Positions 42,167-49,399 of a stretch of DNA of 64,000 nt are shown here, piece after piece. Below the pieces are notes generated by a model that worked only from the letters and a program-made list of their open reading frames with translations, searched no databases and was not told the DNA's origin. The stretch spans positions 1 to 64,000 of the forward strand of contig JAAFKA010000027.1 of the NCBI GenBank assembly GCA_013299115.1, given 5' to 3'. The position numbers and the translations under genes were made by a program. The stretch is from Cytophagales bacterium (GTDB lineage Bacteria > Bacteroidota > Bacteroidia > Cytophagales > Thermoflexibacteraceae). Position 1 is the first letter of the stretch. The number at the start of each line of letters is the position of its first letter.

Positions 42167-42561
42167 ACAAGATAGAAATTTTAGCAGTCCGCATAGCTGA
42201 CGATGACGACTGGGACGAGCAAGACGAATTAGATGATGACGACTGGGACAAATGGGAAGACGAAGAGGATGATGACGAATGGGAAGATGATTTAGACGAA
42301 ATCACTATTTTATCTCAATTACGTCTGGTGCATGAACAGTACAAGGTGCAGCACAAAAAAGTGTTGAACAAAGTACAGACTTACACAGAAAATTTTGTTG
42401 CCATAGACCAAAAAATATTTTCAAAAATAGCCAACATCGAAGATTATCTATTGGGAAATTTGTTGGTGGTGGTTTGCGAAGGAAAAGGCAAGGGTTACAA
42501 AGTGAAATTTACGCCCAAAGGATTTGATATGCTGCTATTGCTGCAAAGTAACAAAAATTAA
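42163..42561 (+). CDS. protein with a very acidic N-terminal segment, possible DNA mimic
   Basis: Residues 12-47 of this 132-aa protein are almost only Asp, Glu and Trp (ADDDDWDEQDELDDDDWDKW; EDEEDDDEWEDDLDE), then a helical part (LSQLRLVHEQYKVQHKKVLN; QKIFSKIANIEDYLLGNLLV) and a strand-like end with FTPKGFDMLLLL. Strong acidity next to tryptophans recalls DNA-mimic anti-restriction proteins and histone-chaperone-like acidic tails; this is inference from composition. The gene is in the coupled operon (4-bp overlap upstream), beside a Lys-rich protein gene at 42981 that could be its charge partner. Confidence 0.6.
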   Translation: MNKIEILAVRIADDDDWDEQDELDDDDWDKWEDEEDDDEWEDDLDEITILSQLRLVHEQYKVQHKKVLNKVQTYTENFVAIDQKIFSKIANIEDYLLGNLLVVVCEGKGKGYKVKFTPKGFDMLLLLQSNKN

Positions 42562-42570
42562 AACTAAGTT

Positions 42571-42984
42571 ATGAAACCAACACGCAGTTTGTATTTGATA
42601 GTCCGCCATAGGTTTTCGGTGGTACGTGGGATTAAGGTAGCAAGATTAGGCTACTTGTTGTTTACGTTGCTTGCTATTCTTTCTTTGTGGGGCTTGGTGT
42701 TTCTGTTTCCTGTTCGGTTGTTGCGAGTGCTAAGGCTGTATCATTTTTGGAAAAGACGAGCAGCATGGCGAGCTTTAAAAAACTTTAACGAAAGTTCTTT
42801 TCCAGATAAGGCTTCGAAGAACCATGTATTTGAGTTTATCAAGAAAGTTCACCAAGAAAGCACCATTGCAGCCGACCTCTGCCAAAAAAGCATACAAGGC
42901 AGCAAAAAACTACGTGCTATGGCTCAAAAGTATAGCAAAGAGTTAAGGAATGATATTTTATTTTTAATCAAAAAAAACTTATGA
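42571..42984 (+). CDS. single-membrane-helix protein, unknown
   Basis: The N-terminus of this 137-aa protein is basic (PTRSLYLIVRHRFSVVRGIK) and is followed by one long membrane helix (LGYLLFTLLAILSLWGLVFL), then a basic region (FWKRRAAWRALKNFNESSFP) and a helical tail (QKYSKELRNDILFLIKKNL). Positive charges on both sides of the helix make the topology unclear. It stands 10 bp after the acidic-protein gene and overlaps the next start by 4 bp. No family is recognised. Confidence 0.6.
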   Translation: MKPTRSLYLIVRHRFSVVRGIKVARLGYLLFTLLAILSLWGLVFLFPVRLLRVLRLYHFWKRRAAWRALKNFNESSFPDKASKNHVFEFIKKVHQESTIAADLCQKSIQGSKKLRAMAQKYSKELRNDILFLIKKNL

Positions 42985-43325
42985 CACCAGACAAAGACTA
43001 CGCCAGAGATTTTATTTCTCCTGTGGGCAACATGACAAGGGCAGCGGTGCGTATTTCGTTGAAAAAAGGAGATTTACAGTGCATTGTTTACGATTGTCAT
43101 GGTTCTATTCGGCTGCACGACAATTTTGAGGACTATCCTTTGTTTGTAGAGAAGCTAACCAACTTGCGAGATAAAATAGAGGAGGCTATACCGCAAATCA
43201 TAGCCGATGGCGAGAAATACACGCAAGAACAGGCAGACAAACGCAAGGCAGCAGCAGAGGCAAAGAAAGCTAAAGCCAAGACGACAACCAAGAAACCTAC
43301 GAAAACACAAGTTCGTATGTCGTAA
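42981..43325 (+). CDS. small protein with Lys/Ala-rich, histone-like tail
   Basis: In this 114-aa protein residues 15-60 form a beta part (MTRAAVRISLKKGDLQCIVY; GSIRLHDNFEDY), then a helix with KLTNLRDKIEEAIPQIIADG, and the last 30 residues are Lys/Ala/Thr repeats (RKAAAEAKKAKAKTTTKKPT). Such tails bind nucleic acid or membranes nonspecifically. It may package or coat DNA, but no family is recognised. The gene closes the coupled series; a 56-bp repeat-like stretch of ATTCAAAATTCAA elements follows (43330-43380). Confidence 0.6.
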   Translation: MTPDKDYARDFISPVGNMTRAAVRISLKKGDLQCIVYDCHGSIRLHDNFEDYPLFVEKLTNLRDKIEEAIPQIIADGEKYTQEQADKRKAAAEAKKAKAKTTTKKPTKTQVRMS

Positions 43326-43407
43326 TTTTTAGTGTTGAATTTTTAATTCAAAATTCAACACTAAACATTCAAAATTAATTTTTCACATTTAAAACCAAGT
43401 AAAAATT

Positions 43408-43821
43408 ATGTTCTCAATTCAAAACGTAAATCTGACGTTTAACCACCAAGCTGATGGCAACGCAGGAGCAAAAGACTTTGTGGATTATCTTACCAAAAGT
43501 TTTTTGGAAACAGCCAAAGGTATGCCACCTGAACTTTTTTCAGCATTGGCAGGGGCAATAGCTGCACGAGGTCAAGCACAAGCACCAACGCAAGAAAACT
43601 CGCAACCCAATCCGCAGCCACAAGGCTTAATGACCTTTGCTTTAATGGTAGATGATAACACCAAAGCAAGTGCCTTGCACTTCTTAAAGTGTGTGGCAAA
43701 AGTTGAAAAAAAAGGGCATGACATGAAAATGCTGTTTGACGACTTAGCAGCAGAACTTTGCAATGCTTTTGAACTTGAAGGTAATAAAGCAACAACGGAG
43801 CCTGAACCAGTACAAGACTAA
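43408..43821 (+). CDS. small soluble protein, unknown
   Basis: The 137-aa protein has an N-terminal strand (MFSIQNVNLTFNHQADGNAG), a helix (DFVDYLTKSFLETAKGMPPE), a Gln/Pro/Ala linker (AQAPTQENSQPNPQPQ), and a C-terminal helical domain (KASALHFLKCVAKVEKKGHD; FDDLAAELCNAFELEG). It shows no signal, membrane segment or known motif. It has its own ATG in AT-rich context, 82 bp after the previous gene, and is probably on the same message. Confidence 0.6.
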   Translation: MFSIQNVNLTFNHQADGNAGAKDFVDYLTKSFLETAKGMPPELFSALAGAIAARGQAQAPTQENSQPNPQPQGLMTFALMVDDNTKASALHFLKCVAKVEKKGHDMKMLFDDLAAELCNAFELEGNKATTEPEPVQD

Positions 43822-43877
43822 AACCAATTTTCCACCTTTTGCAGGGCTGCACAAGTCCTGCAAAAAAATAATAGGTT

Positions 43878-44303
43878 ATGAACATTTTTAAAGGAGTAGC
43901 CGAACAAATAAAAGCACAAATGGAAAAATATAGTGCTTTGGTGGCACAGCAGCCAAAATTAGATAAAGGAAAGTGCTATCGAGTAAGTGAGGGTAGCAAG
44001 GTTATTGGTATTGGTATTTACAGGCAAGCCAGCCACTCGATGGCAGATGATACTTTTTATGCTCGCCTACAATTCAAGGACTTTGTACCTTTTTGTTTCG
44101 GCAAGATTAGCGATGTTTGGTTTAGTACCGACAAGTATCAGTTTACAAAAATAGCTGCATCTGCATACATTAGATTAAGAAAAAAATTGAAAACTACCCA
44201 TCGGCAAATAGCACAAGCCAAAAAAAATTATGAGGCTATTGTAAATGAGTGCCAAAAAGAGTATCAAGAAATTGTAAACAATGAAAACAGCAGCAACGCT
44301 TGA
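43878..44303 (+). CDS. small soluble protein with helical tail, unknown
   Basis: A helical start in this 141-aa protein (GVAEQIKAQMEKYSALVAQQ) leads to a beta core (GKCYRVSEGSKVIGIGIYRQ; DDTFYARLQFKDFVPFCFGK; DVWFSTDKYQFTKIA) and a long charged helix (LRKKLKTTHRQIAQAKKNYE). The core may be a small barrel. No family is recognised. The 3' end overlaps a 39-codon ORF at 44281. Confidence 0.6.
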   Translation: MNIFKGVAEQIKAQMEKYSALVAQQPKLDKGKCYRVSEGSKVIGIGIYRQASHSMADDTFYARLQFKDFVPFCFGKISDVWFSTDKYQFTKIAASAYIRLRKKLKTTHRQIAQAKKNYEAIVNECQKEYQEIVNNENSSNA

Positions 44304-44400
44304 AGAGATTGTACAGGAGATAATGAGTCTTGTGGAGGGGGTAACTGTTGAAGAAGTTAGAGAATTTGTTAAAGAATATTATTTTAGAGTAAAAGCATAA
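44281..44400 (+). CDS. very small helical ORF (39 aa)
   Basis: ATG 44281 to TAA 44398-44400 gives MKTAATLEEIVQEIMSLVEG and VTVEEVREFVKEYYFRVKA, an amphipathic helical peptide. It begins 23 bp inside the previous gene, a usual coupled arrangement, and ends where the repeat-rich gap starts. The helical pattern with regular hydrophobic spacing speaks for real translation; its role is unknown. Confidence 0.4.
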   Translation: MKTAATLEEIVQEIMSLVEGVTVEEVREFVKEYYFRVKA

Positions 44401-44752
44401 GTGAGTAAATAAGTAAGTTAAATCATTGTCAATCAATGCCTTAACTTACTAACTAATAACTTACTAATTGTTCACTAAAACCATACCTTTTGTTTTGCCG
44501 AAGTTCCCTACTTAGGACATGGCGAAACCTCCAAAACAAAAGCCCGAATAAGTACCCAACCTGAAAAAAAGCCTAAATTTTTTCGGGGGTGGAGAACTTT
44601 GCCTATGTTTTTTGATTTTAGACAATTTTCAGTCTACTGTCTGCCCAGTTAATAGGCATTTATAGTGTCTGTGTCTATTGAGTAAAAAGTGTCTAATCGT
44701 GTCTTTAAAGTGTCAATAGTGTCAATAAAAAGCACCGAAAACAAACGAAAAT
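44401..44752. other. repeat-rich gap, candidate replication origin
   Basis: The 352-bp gap has a TAGTAAGTTA-type dyad (44401-44470), a GC-poor region with TTTCGGGGG, and then a cluster of GTGTC words in one direction: AGTGTCTGTGTCTATTG, AAGTGTCTAATCGTGTC and AAGTGTCAATAGTGTCAATA between about 44658 and 44730. Six GTGTC units with partly regular spacing look like iterons. The next gene (44753) is a candidate replication protein, the usual order for iteron origins. It could also hold only a promoter. Confidence 0.4.
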
Positions 44753-45997
44753 ATGGAAAAAGCCCAAAATCGTCATTCGCAAACAATAGGGTACTATGAC
44801 CCTCAAACAGCCTTGTGGGGACATATTATTTACTTCCACAAAAAAGTAAAAGACTCTGCGGAACTCATAGAAAAGTACGGAAAATTTGGTATGCGAGGTT
44901 TTTCACGTTCTCTGCCCGATGACCATACTTTATTGAAAATCAAAGACAAAAGCCAACCTTTTACCAAAAAACAAGCAGCAGACTTGCCACAACTAAGAAA
45001 CTCACGCATAAGTGAACTACTTACCAAAGCACTAACCAATTTGTATGCAAAGTATCTCAAACGGAGTGATGTAGCTTTTATTGACCTTGTAAAAATGGTA
45101 GACCGTACCAATATTAGTGGCGAAGAACCTATTATTGCTCGTTTGTATCTCCATACTTACGAAATCATGAACTCAAAATACTTACAAGAAACGTATTGGT
45201 ATTTGCGAAAACCTTTGTGGGCGTATTATGGTGGTGGTGGCAACAGTACCAAAGTGGTTTATTCTATTGATACAGAGGACAATCAGGATACGCACACACA
45301 CCAATTACCAAAACAGCAATTACAACCGCAAACCCCGCCCCAACATCTCTTTGCCTCCCTCATGGCACAGATGGAGTCCTTGACTCCCGACTTCCACACC
45401 TTCTTATTGGCGTGTGGCTTTGTTTTCCACAAACACGAAATCATAAACGGCAAACAGATGCTTACCGCAAGGCTTAGCAACATAATTTTTGTCGAGGTCA
45501 TAGAAAACCACGCCTTGTTTGCAGACTTTGAGAAACTACTCCGCAATGTTTTTGGTGCAAATTGCAATTTGCAATACACTGTCAATGCACCACAAGTGCA
45601 AGCCCAGCCCAAAACACCACCGCAGCCCGAACAAATCAAACAACCAACGCCCTTGTTCGCAAGCAGCGACAAACGGACAGGCACAACCAACAGTATCGGT
45701 AATTTGACTGCCATACCGCAGCCCCCAAAAGTGCAAGAACAAGCACCCCCAACAGACAAAGAGAAGTTGCACGCAGCCATAAAAAGGATAGCAAAATTTA
45801 GTGAAAACTACGCTGTCGATTTGCGTAATTACTTGATATTCAACAAAATAGAAGGCAATATTTTGTATCTCCATTGCACCAGCCAACAAGGTAAAGACAA
45901 GATAGAACAGAGCAAATTTTACGAAAATTTGCACGTCTTTTTACAAGAAACCTTTGAAGTGGAGTGGGTCATTTTGGAAACTTATAAACGACTGTAA
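44753..45997 (+). CDS. candidate replication protein (Rep/DnaX-tail-like), unknown family
   Basis: Residues 1-165 of this 414-aa protein are a folded helical/beta domain (YYDPQTALWGHIIYFHKKVK; YGKFGMRGFSRSLPDDHTLL; YLRKPLWAYYGGGGN). The middle (about 180-330) is Gln/Pro-rich with one small domain (PDFHTFLLACGFVFHKHEII). The last 80 residues (KLHAAIKRIAKFSENYAVDL; LYLHCTSQQGKDKIEQSKFY; FLQETFEVEWVILE) resemble the C-terminal domain of Bacteroidota DNA polymerase III tau or DnaA-type domains. With the iteron-like gap upstream, a role in starting replication of the element is my best inference. A ParB-like or primase role cannot be excluded. Confidence 0.5.
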   Translation: MEKAQNRHSQTIGYYDPQTALWGHIIYFHKKVKDSAELIEKYGKFGMRGFSRSLPDDHTLLKIKDKSQPFTKKQAADLPQLRNSRISELLTKALTNLYAKYLKRSDVAFIDLVKMVDRTNISGEEPIIARLYLHTYEIMNSKYLQETYWYLRKPLWAYYGGGGNSTKVVYSIDTEDNQDTHTHQLPKQQLQPQTPPQHLFASLMAQMESLTPDFHTFLLACGFVFHKHEIINGKQMLTARLSNIIFVEVIENHALFADFEKLLRNVFGANCNLQYTVNAPQVQAQPKTPPQPEQIKQPTPLFASSDKRTGTTNSIGNLTAIPQPPKVQEQAPPTDKEKLHAAIKRIAKFSENYAVDLRNYLIFNKIEGNILYLHCTSQQGKDKIEQSKFYENLHVFLQETFEVEWVILETYKRL

Positions 45998-46109
45998 AAA
46001 TAATTTTCAATTTCAATTTCACTTTCAATTTCACTTTCATTTTCACTTTCACTTTCGCTTTTATTATTATTTTCACTTTCAATTTCAAAATTTAAAATTC
46101 AAAACTCAA
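45993..46109. repeat. low-complexity TTTCAATTTCAC / TTTCACTTTC repeat
   Basis: About 90 bp of hexanucleotide-like TTTCAC and TTTCAA units, followed by AAATTCAAAACTCAAA before ATG 46110. It is strongly strand-asymmetric (no G on the plus strand for long stretches), which may help melting. Confidence 0.6.
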
Positions 46110-46931
46110 ATGCAAATCATCAAAAAACACAACCAAGTGTATGTAACAGCCAACATATTGGCAACTATACACCAAAAACTCGGCAACATCGGCTGGTCGG
46201 AGGCTGGTATCAGTCGCAAAGTAAAAAACAAAGAATTGCAGCAATTTAATTTTGAAGGCTATGCAGACAAAAAAAACCACCCTATCAACTACTTTTTGCT
46301 GAAAACCGAAGCCGAAATACAGATGGCAGACAAATTACAAAACAGCCCCGACCAAGTGGCAGCGTTGAGCAAAGTGGAAATAGCCAATGAACAAGGCGAA
46401 GTACAGGTAGTAGATATAGGCTACACCGCAGAGCAGTTTGCAAATATGATACAACGAATGCAGACCAATTTGCATAGGCTCGAAGAGGAGTCGGCAAGCA
46501 AAGAGGCAGAAATATTGAGTTTGCAAAATCAATTGGCTGAAAATATAGCAGCAACTACCGACCAACTAACAGATTTGAACGAGGAACTGAGAAAAACAGT
46601 AGCGGAGTTAGCCGATACCAAAGATTTAATAGGCAGGTATGAGCATAAAGACGAGGAAAGTAGCAAACTTATTTTTGATTATCAGGCAAAAGAGCAGCTA
46701 CTAAAAGCCGAATTGCAAAAACAGTATGAAGTTGTTGCCAAGCACGAAAAGGAAAAACACGACTTGTCGCTGGCTCAAGCCCAAACACAAGAAAAATTGG
46801 CTGCTTCAGAAGGCAAAGTAAAGGACTTGCAAGCAAGATTAGAAAAAGCCGAAGCCACCAACAGCCAATATATTGCAGACGAATTGGCAACTATCAAAGC
46901 TGCCTTGCAAGAACTCAAAAACAAGCCCTAA
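46110..46931 (+). CDS. KfrA-like protein: N-terminal DNA-binding-like domain plus long coiled coil
   Basis: From ATG 46110 the protein is 273 aa. Residues 1-75 (QVYVTANILATIHQKLGNIG; SEAGISRKVKNKELQQFNFE) look like a winged-helix or similar binding domain. Residues 105-270 are a continuous coiled coil (RMQTNLHRLEEESASKEAEI; SLQNQLAENIAATTDQLTDL). This architecture is that of plasmid KfrA and related filament-forming partition or nucleoid proteins. Position between the candidate Rep and a DNA methyltransferase agrees with a DNA maintenance role, but sequence similarity was not tested. The stop is 1 bp before the methyltransferase ATG. Confidence 0.5.
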   Translation: MQIIKKHNQVYVTANILATIHQKLGNIGWSEAGISRKVKNKELQQFNFEGYADKKNHPINYFLLKTEAEIQMADKLQNSPDQVAALSKVEIANEQGEVQVVDIGYTAEQFANMIQRMQTNLHRLEEESASKEAEILSLQNQLAENIAATTDQLTDLNEELRKTVAELADTKDLIGRYEHKDEESSKLIFDYQAKEQLLKAELQKQYEVVAKHEKEKHDLSLAQAQTQEKLAASEGKVKDLQARLEKAEATNSQYIADELATIKAALQELKNKP

Positions 46932-46932
46932 T

Positions 46933-47703
46933 ATGCCAACACTACTCGACTTATGCTGCGGTTGCGGGGGTGGCAGCGAAGGCTATGCACAGGCAGGTTT
47001 TGCCGTAACAGGCGTGGACTTGCAGCCCCAGCCCAATTACAGGCACACCTTCATACAGGCAGATGTGATGGAAGTTTTGAAAGACAAGGCTTTTTTGTCA
47101 GGTTTTGATGTCATACACGCCAGCCCCCCTTGCCAAAAATACAGCATAGCGGGCAAAAAAACCAAAAAAGAGGAAGCACACACCCTTACGATGCTGCCCA
47201 CGATAAAAGCAGCCTTGCAAGCTACCAATAAAATTTACGTCATAGAAAACGTAAAGCAAGCCGTAAACTTCGGGCATCTTAAAAATGATTTGGAATTGTA
47301 CGGCTACTATTTCGGCTTGCCTTTGATTAGACCGAGATATTTTGAAATCGGCAGAGGTGAGGAAAAGGTTTTTGTGAAAAGTTTACGCAAAACAAAAAAT
47401 CCCTTCAAAGTAGATAGCGGAGATTTTGTAATTGTAGCAGGTACAAGCTATCAAAAACGTCAAGTAAAGTACAAAAATAAGTTAAAAGAATACCAACATT
47501 TGACTATGCACGAAAACAAGCTAATTGCCATGAGCATAGATTGGTTGCACATAGGCACAAAAAAGAAAATACACGAGGAGATAAACAACGCCATACCTCC
47601 TCAATACACAAAGTATATTGGCGAGCAACTTATCCGTAAAATTGTAACCCAACAAATCCATGAACAAAGCAGAACAACGCAGCTTTGCCTCTTTGCAAGC
47701 TGA
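46933..47703 (+). CDS. DNA (cytosine-5-)methyltransferase
   Basis: From ATG 46933 the protein is 256 aa. Motif I is LLDLCCGCGGGSEGYAQAGF, motif IV with the catalytic Cys is HASPPCQKYS, motif VI is YVIENVKQA, motif VIII is RPRYFEIG, and the C-terminal motif X region is present in short form (NAIPPQYTKYIGEQL). It should methylate cytosine in DNA with SAM. No restriction endonuclease is adjacent, so this is an orphan phage-type enzyme, likely protecting the element. The last residues, RTTQLCLFAS, contain QLCLF, which fits the beta-clamp-binding pentapeptide QLxLF. It is translated directly after the KfrA-like gene. Confidence 0.88.
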   Translation: MPTLLDLCCGCGGGSEGYAQAGFAVTGVDLQPQPNYRHTFIQADVMEVLKDKAFLSGFDVIHASPPCQKYSIAGKKTKKEEAHTLTMLPTIKAALQATNKIYVIENVKQAVNFGHLKNDLELYGYYFGLPLIRPRYFEIGRGEEKVFVKSLRKTKNPFKVDSGDFVIVAGTSYQKRQVKYKNKLKEYQHLTMHENKLIAMSIDWLHIGTKKKIHEEINNAIPPQYTKYIGEQLIRKIVTQQIHEQSRTTQLCLFAS

Positions 47704-47894
47704 AAAATGTAGCATAGGCTTTAGCCTGTGCAAAATGACTAACAACGAAAAAAGAGCCTTATAGAAGTATTGGGCTACTACAAAAACAACCCTTACCTCA
47801 CCGCCTTTTTACGGCAAGGCAAAAATGGAGTGAGGTAAAATTATTATTCACAACAAAAATTACTTACTTCGTAACTTTTAGCCACTTTTTGAGG
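47704..47894. other. intergenic stretch with GTAGCATAGG hairpin; nothing else seen
   Basis: TGTAGCATAGGCTTTAGCCTGTGC (in 47707-47731) is a small hairpin also found at 33176-33200. A decayed frame may be present (TGGGCTACTACAAAAACAAC), but no supported gene. Confidence 0.4.
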
Positions 47895-47952
47895 TTAGAT
47901 AGGTTGAATTGGTAACAACTTAATTAGATAGGTTGAATTGGTAACAACTTAA
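47895..47952. promoter_or_regulatory. perfect tandem 29-bp repeat upstream of the antitoxin gene
   Basis: The unit TTAGATAGGTTGAATTGGTA plus ACAACTTAA occurs twice without change (47895-47923 and 47924-47952), 11 bp before ATG 47964. The position suggests binding sites for an autoregulating toxin-antitoxin complex. Confidence 0.6.
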
Positions 47953-47963
47953 AGAATAGAAAA

Positions 47964-48167
47964 ATGTTAGCAAAAGAAAAAATGCAAGAACTCAATCAGT
48001 TAGTTGGTTTATTGACTGATTCGGAGCAAGAGGCTCTTTTAGAGGCACTCAAAAAACAATTATTGTTGCGAAAAGCACAACAATTAAAAGTTTCCGTATT
48101 GCCAAATCCAATTAAAATGCAGGATATAGTAGAGGAAATTCGCAAAGTAAGAACCAAGAAGCCATGA
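47964..48167 (+). CDS. antitoxin-like small protein of PIN-type pair
   Basis: The 67-aa protein is mainly helical, MLAKEKMQELNQLVGLLTDS, EQEALLEALKKQLLLRKAQQ and a C-terminal part MQDIVEEIRKVRTKK that could wrap the toxin. The start is 11 bp after a tandem operator-like repeat and the stop overlaps the PIN gene by 4 bp (ATGA). The arrangement is that of type II antitoxin genes, though the family is not certain. Confidence 0.7.
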   Translation: MLAKEKMQELNQLVGLLTDSEQEALLEALKKQLLLRKAQQLKVSVLPNPIKMQDIVEEIRKVRTKKP

Positions 48168-48565
48168 AAAACATAGTTTTTGATACCAATATTTGGATAA
48201 CTTACTTTCTCAAAGGCAAGTTCGAAGACCTTGTTCGGTTGGTTTATGAACAAGATTGCGTTATTTTCTCCTCTGCCGAACTGATAGAGGAACTCACTGT
48301 GGTCTTGCAAAGGAAAAAATTTAGCAAATATCTCACTTTGCCTTTGCAAGAATACATTAATTTTCACAAAGAATTAGTAACAATTATCAAAACCAAAGCC
48401 ATTTATACAGAAAGTCCTGATAGCAAAGATAATTTTCTCTTTGATTTAGCTTTGCAAAGTCCAGCCACACACCTTGTTACAGGTGATAAAATCTTATTGG
48501 CTTTGCAAGAAATAGGCAAAATTAAAATTATTTCTCTGACTACTTTCAAAGAACAGCTTAAATAA
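48164..48565 (+). CDS. PIN-domain toxin (putative toxin-antitoxin RNase)
   Basis: The 133-aa protein starts MKNIVFDTNIWITYFLKGKF with the first PIN Asp in VFDTNIWI, a conserved Glu in SSAELIEELTVVL, and the later acidic residues in SPDSKDNFLFDLALQSPATHLVTGDK (Asp-Lys-Asp, Asp and GD). These residues bind Mg/Mn and cleave RNA in VapC-like toxins. The sequence is closest in style to the PIN family often annotated as putative toxin-antitoxin component (DUF132). It follows its probable antitoxin by overlap. It may stabilise the element. Confidence 0.87.
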   Translation: MKNIVFDTNIWITYFLKGKFEDLVRLVYEQDCVIFSSAELIEELTVVLQRKKFSKYLTLPLQEYINFHKELVTIIKTKAIYTESPDSKDNFLFDLALQSPATHLVTGDKILLALQEIGKIKIISLTTFKEQLK

Positions 48566-48599
48566 CCTTTTTTCAACCCTTTTTTGCTTGTTTTTTACC

Positions 48600-48720
48600 C
48601 AAAAAACAAGCAAAAAAGCCCTTTTCAACCCTATTTCAACCCTATTTCAAGGGTGTTTCAAGGGTATTTTAAGGGTAATTCAAGGGTAATTCAAGGGTAT
48701 TTCAAGGGTATTTCAAGCGG
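48600..48720. repeat. tandem TTCAAGGGTA repeat with inverted TTCAACCCTA units
   Basis: Two or three TTTCAACCCTA units (48619-48650) are followed by about eight TTCAAGGGTA/TTTCAAGGGT units to 48717. CCC and GGG words in inverse arrangement can fold back. The 236-bp gap between two toxin-antitoxin pairs has no gene. Confidence 0.65.
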
Positions 48721-48801
48721 ATTACAGGCAAAAATTAATAGGCTTATGACTTGTTAATTTCCTATCTTTTATATAATTTTGACTAACAAAACTGAAATAA
48801 T

Positions 48802-49008
48802 ATGCTCTATTTAAAAGTAAAAGAGAACACACAACAAGCAAAAGCCTTTGCCGAGTATATCAAAACCCTGCCTTTTGTAGAAGTGATTGAGGTTGAGGAG
48901 TTTACTACCATAACAAAAGAGCAGTTTATAGCCGACCTCAAAACTTCATTGCAAGAAGTAAAAGAAGGGAAAACAAAACCTTTAAAAAAACTACTCGATG
49001 CCAAATAG
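48802..49008 (+). CDS. antitoxin-like small protein of RelE-type pair
   Basis: The 68-aa protein MLYLKVKENTQQAKAFAEYI, PFVEVIEVEEFTTITKEQFI and ADLKTSLQEVKEGK has a strand-rich N-terminal part and a helical C-terminal part as in DUF2683/RelB-like antitoxins of Bacteroidota. It overlaps the next gene by 11 bp. The C-terminal KTKPLKKLLDAK resembles, in part, the KTKPLNLFE tail found earlier, perhaps by chance. Confidence 0.75.
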   Translation: MLYLKVKENTQQAKAFAEYIKTLPFVEVIEVEEFTTITKEQFIADLKTSLQEVKEGKTKPLKKLLDAK

Positions 49009-49336
49009 AGTTAATTATACACCTATTTTTGAAAAATACCTCAAAAAGTATGTTAAAAAATATCCTACACTTCCAGCCGAAGTAGTAGAGTTAGAAGAAT
49101 TACTTATCGAAAATCCAAAGATGGGTACAAACTTAGGCAGTGGTATTTTTAAGATAAGATTAGCTACCAAAAGCAAAAACAAAGGTAAAAGTGGTGGTTT
49201 TCGTGTCATCACTTACTTGGTTACTGAAAATGCAACCAGTACTGTTATTAATTTGCTGATGATTTACGATAAATCAGACATAGAGGACATACCCAAAAAA
49301 GAGCTGTTAGAAATTATTAAAAGTCTTTTTGGTTAG
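48998..49336 (+). CDS. RelE/ParE-type toxin
   Basis: The 112-aa protein has the RelE/HigB fold pattern: an N-terminal strand and helices YTPIFEKYLKKYVKKYPTLP, then GTNLGSGIFKIRLATKSKNK with the basic substrate loop, GGFRVITYLVTENATSTVIN as the central strand pair, and a terminal helix IPKKELLEIIKSLFG. Such toxins cut mRNA at the ribosome or inhibit gyrase; the GGFRVITY variant is common in Bacteroidota. It follows the antitoxin by overlap. Confidence 0.85.
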   Translation: MPNRVNYTPIFEKYLKKYVKKYPTLPAEVVELEELLIENPKMGTNLGSGIFKIRLATKSKNKGKSGGFRVITYLVTENATSTVINLLMIYDKSDIEDIPKKELLEIIKSLFG

Positions 49337-49344
49337 GGTTTTTT

Positions 49345-49384
49345 TATACGATTGTCAAGGTGCAAGCACCATTGCCAACGTATA
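49345..49384 (-). repeat. B-type palindrome, inverted
   Basis: TATACGATTGTCAAGGTGC-AA-GCACCATTGCCAACGTATA. It lies between the RelE stop and the convergent gene at 49400. Same family as 18849 and 24190. Confidence 0.75.
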
Positions 49385-49399
49385 AAAAACAACTTTCCC

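Noticed and set aside
45993-46109. ORF extension upstream of the KfrA-like gene into TTTCAC repeats
   Set aside because: The extension codes for a Phe/His/Gln low-complexity run and overlaps the candidate Rep gene end; ATG 46110 is the natural start.
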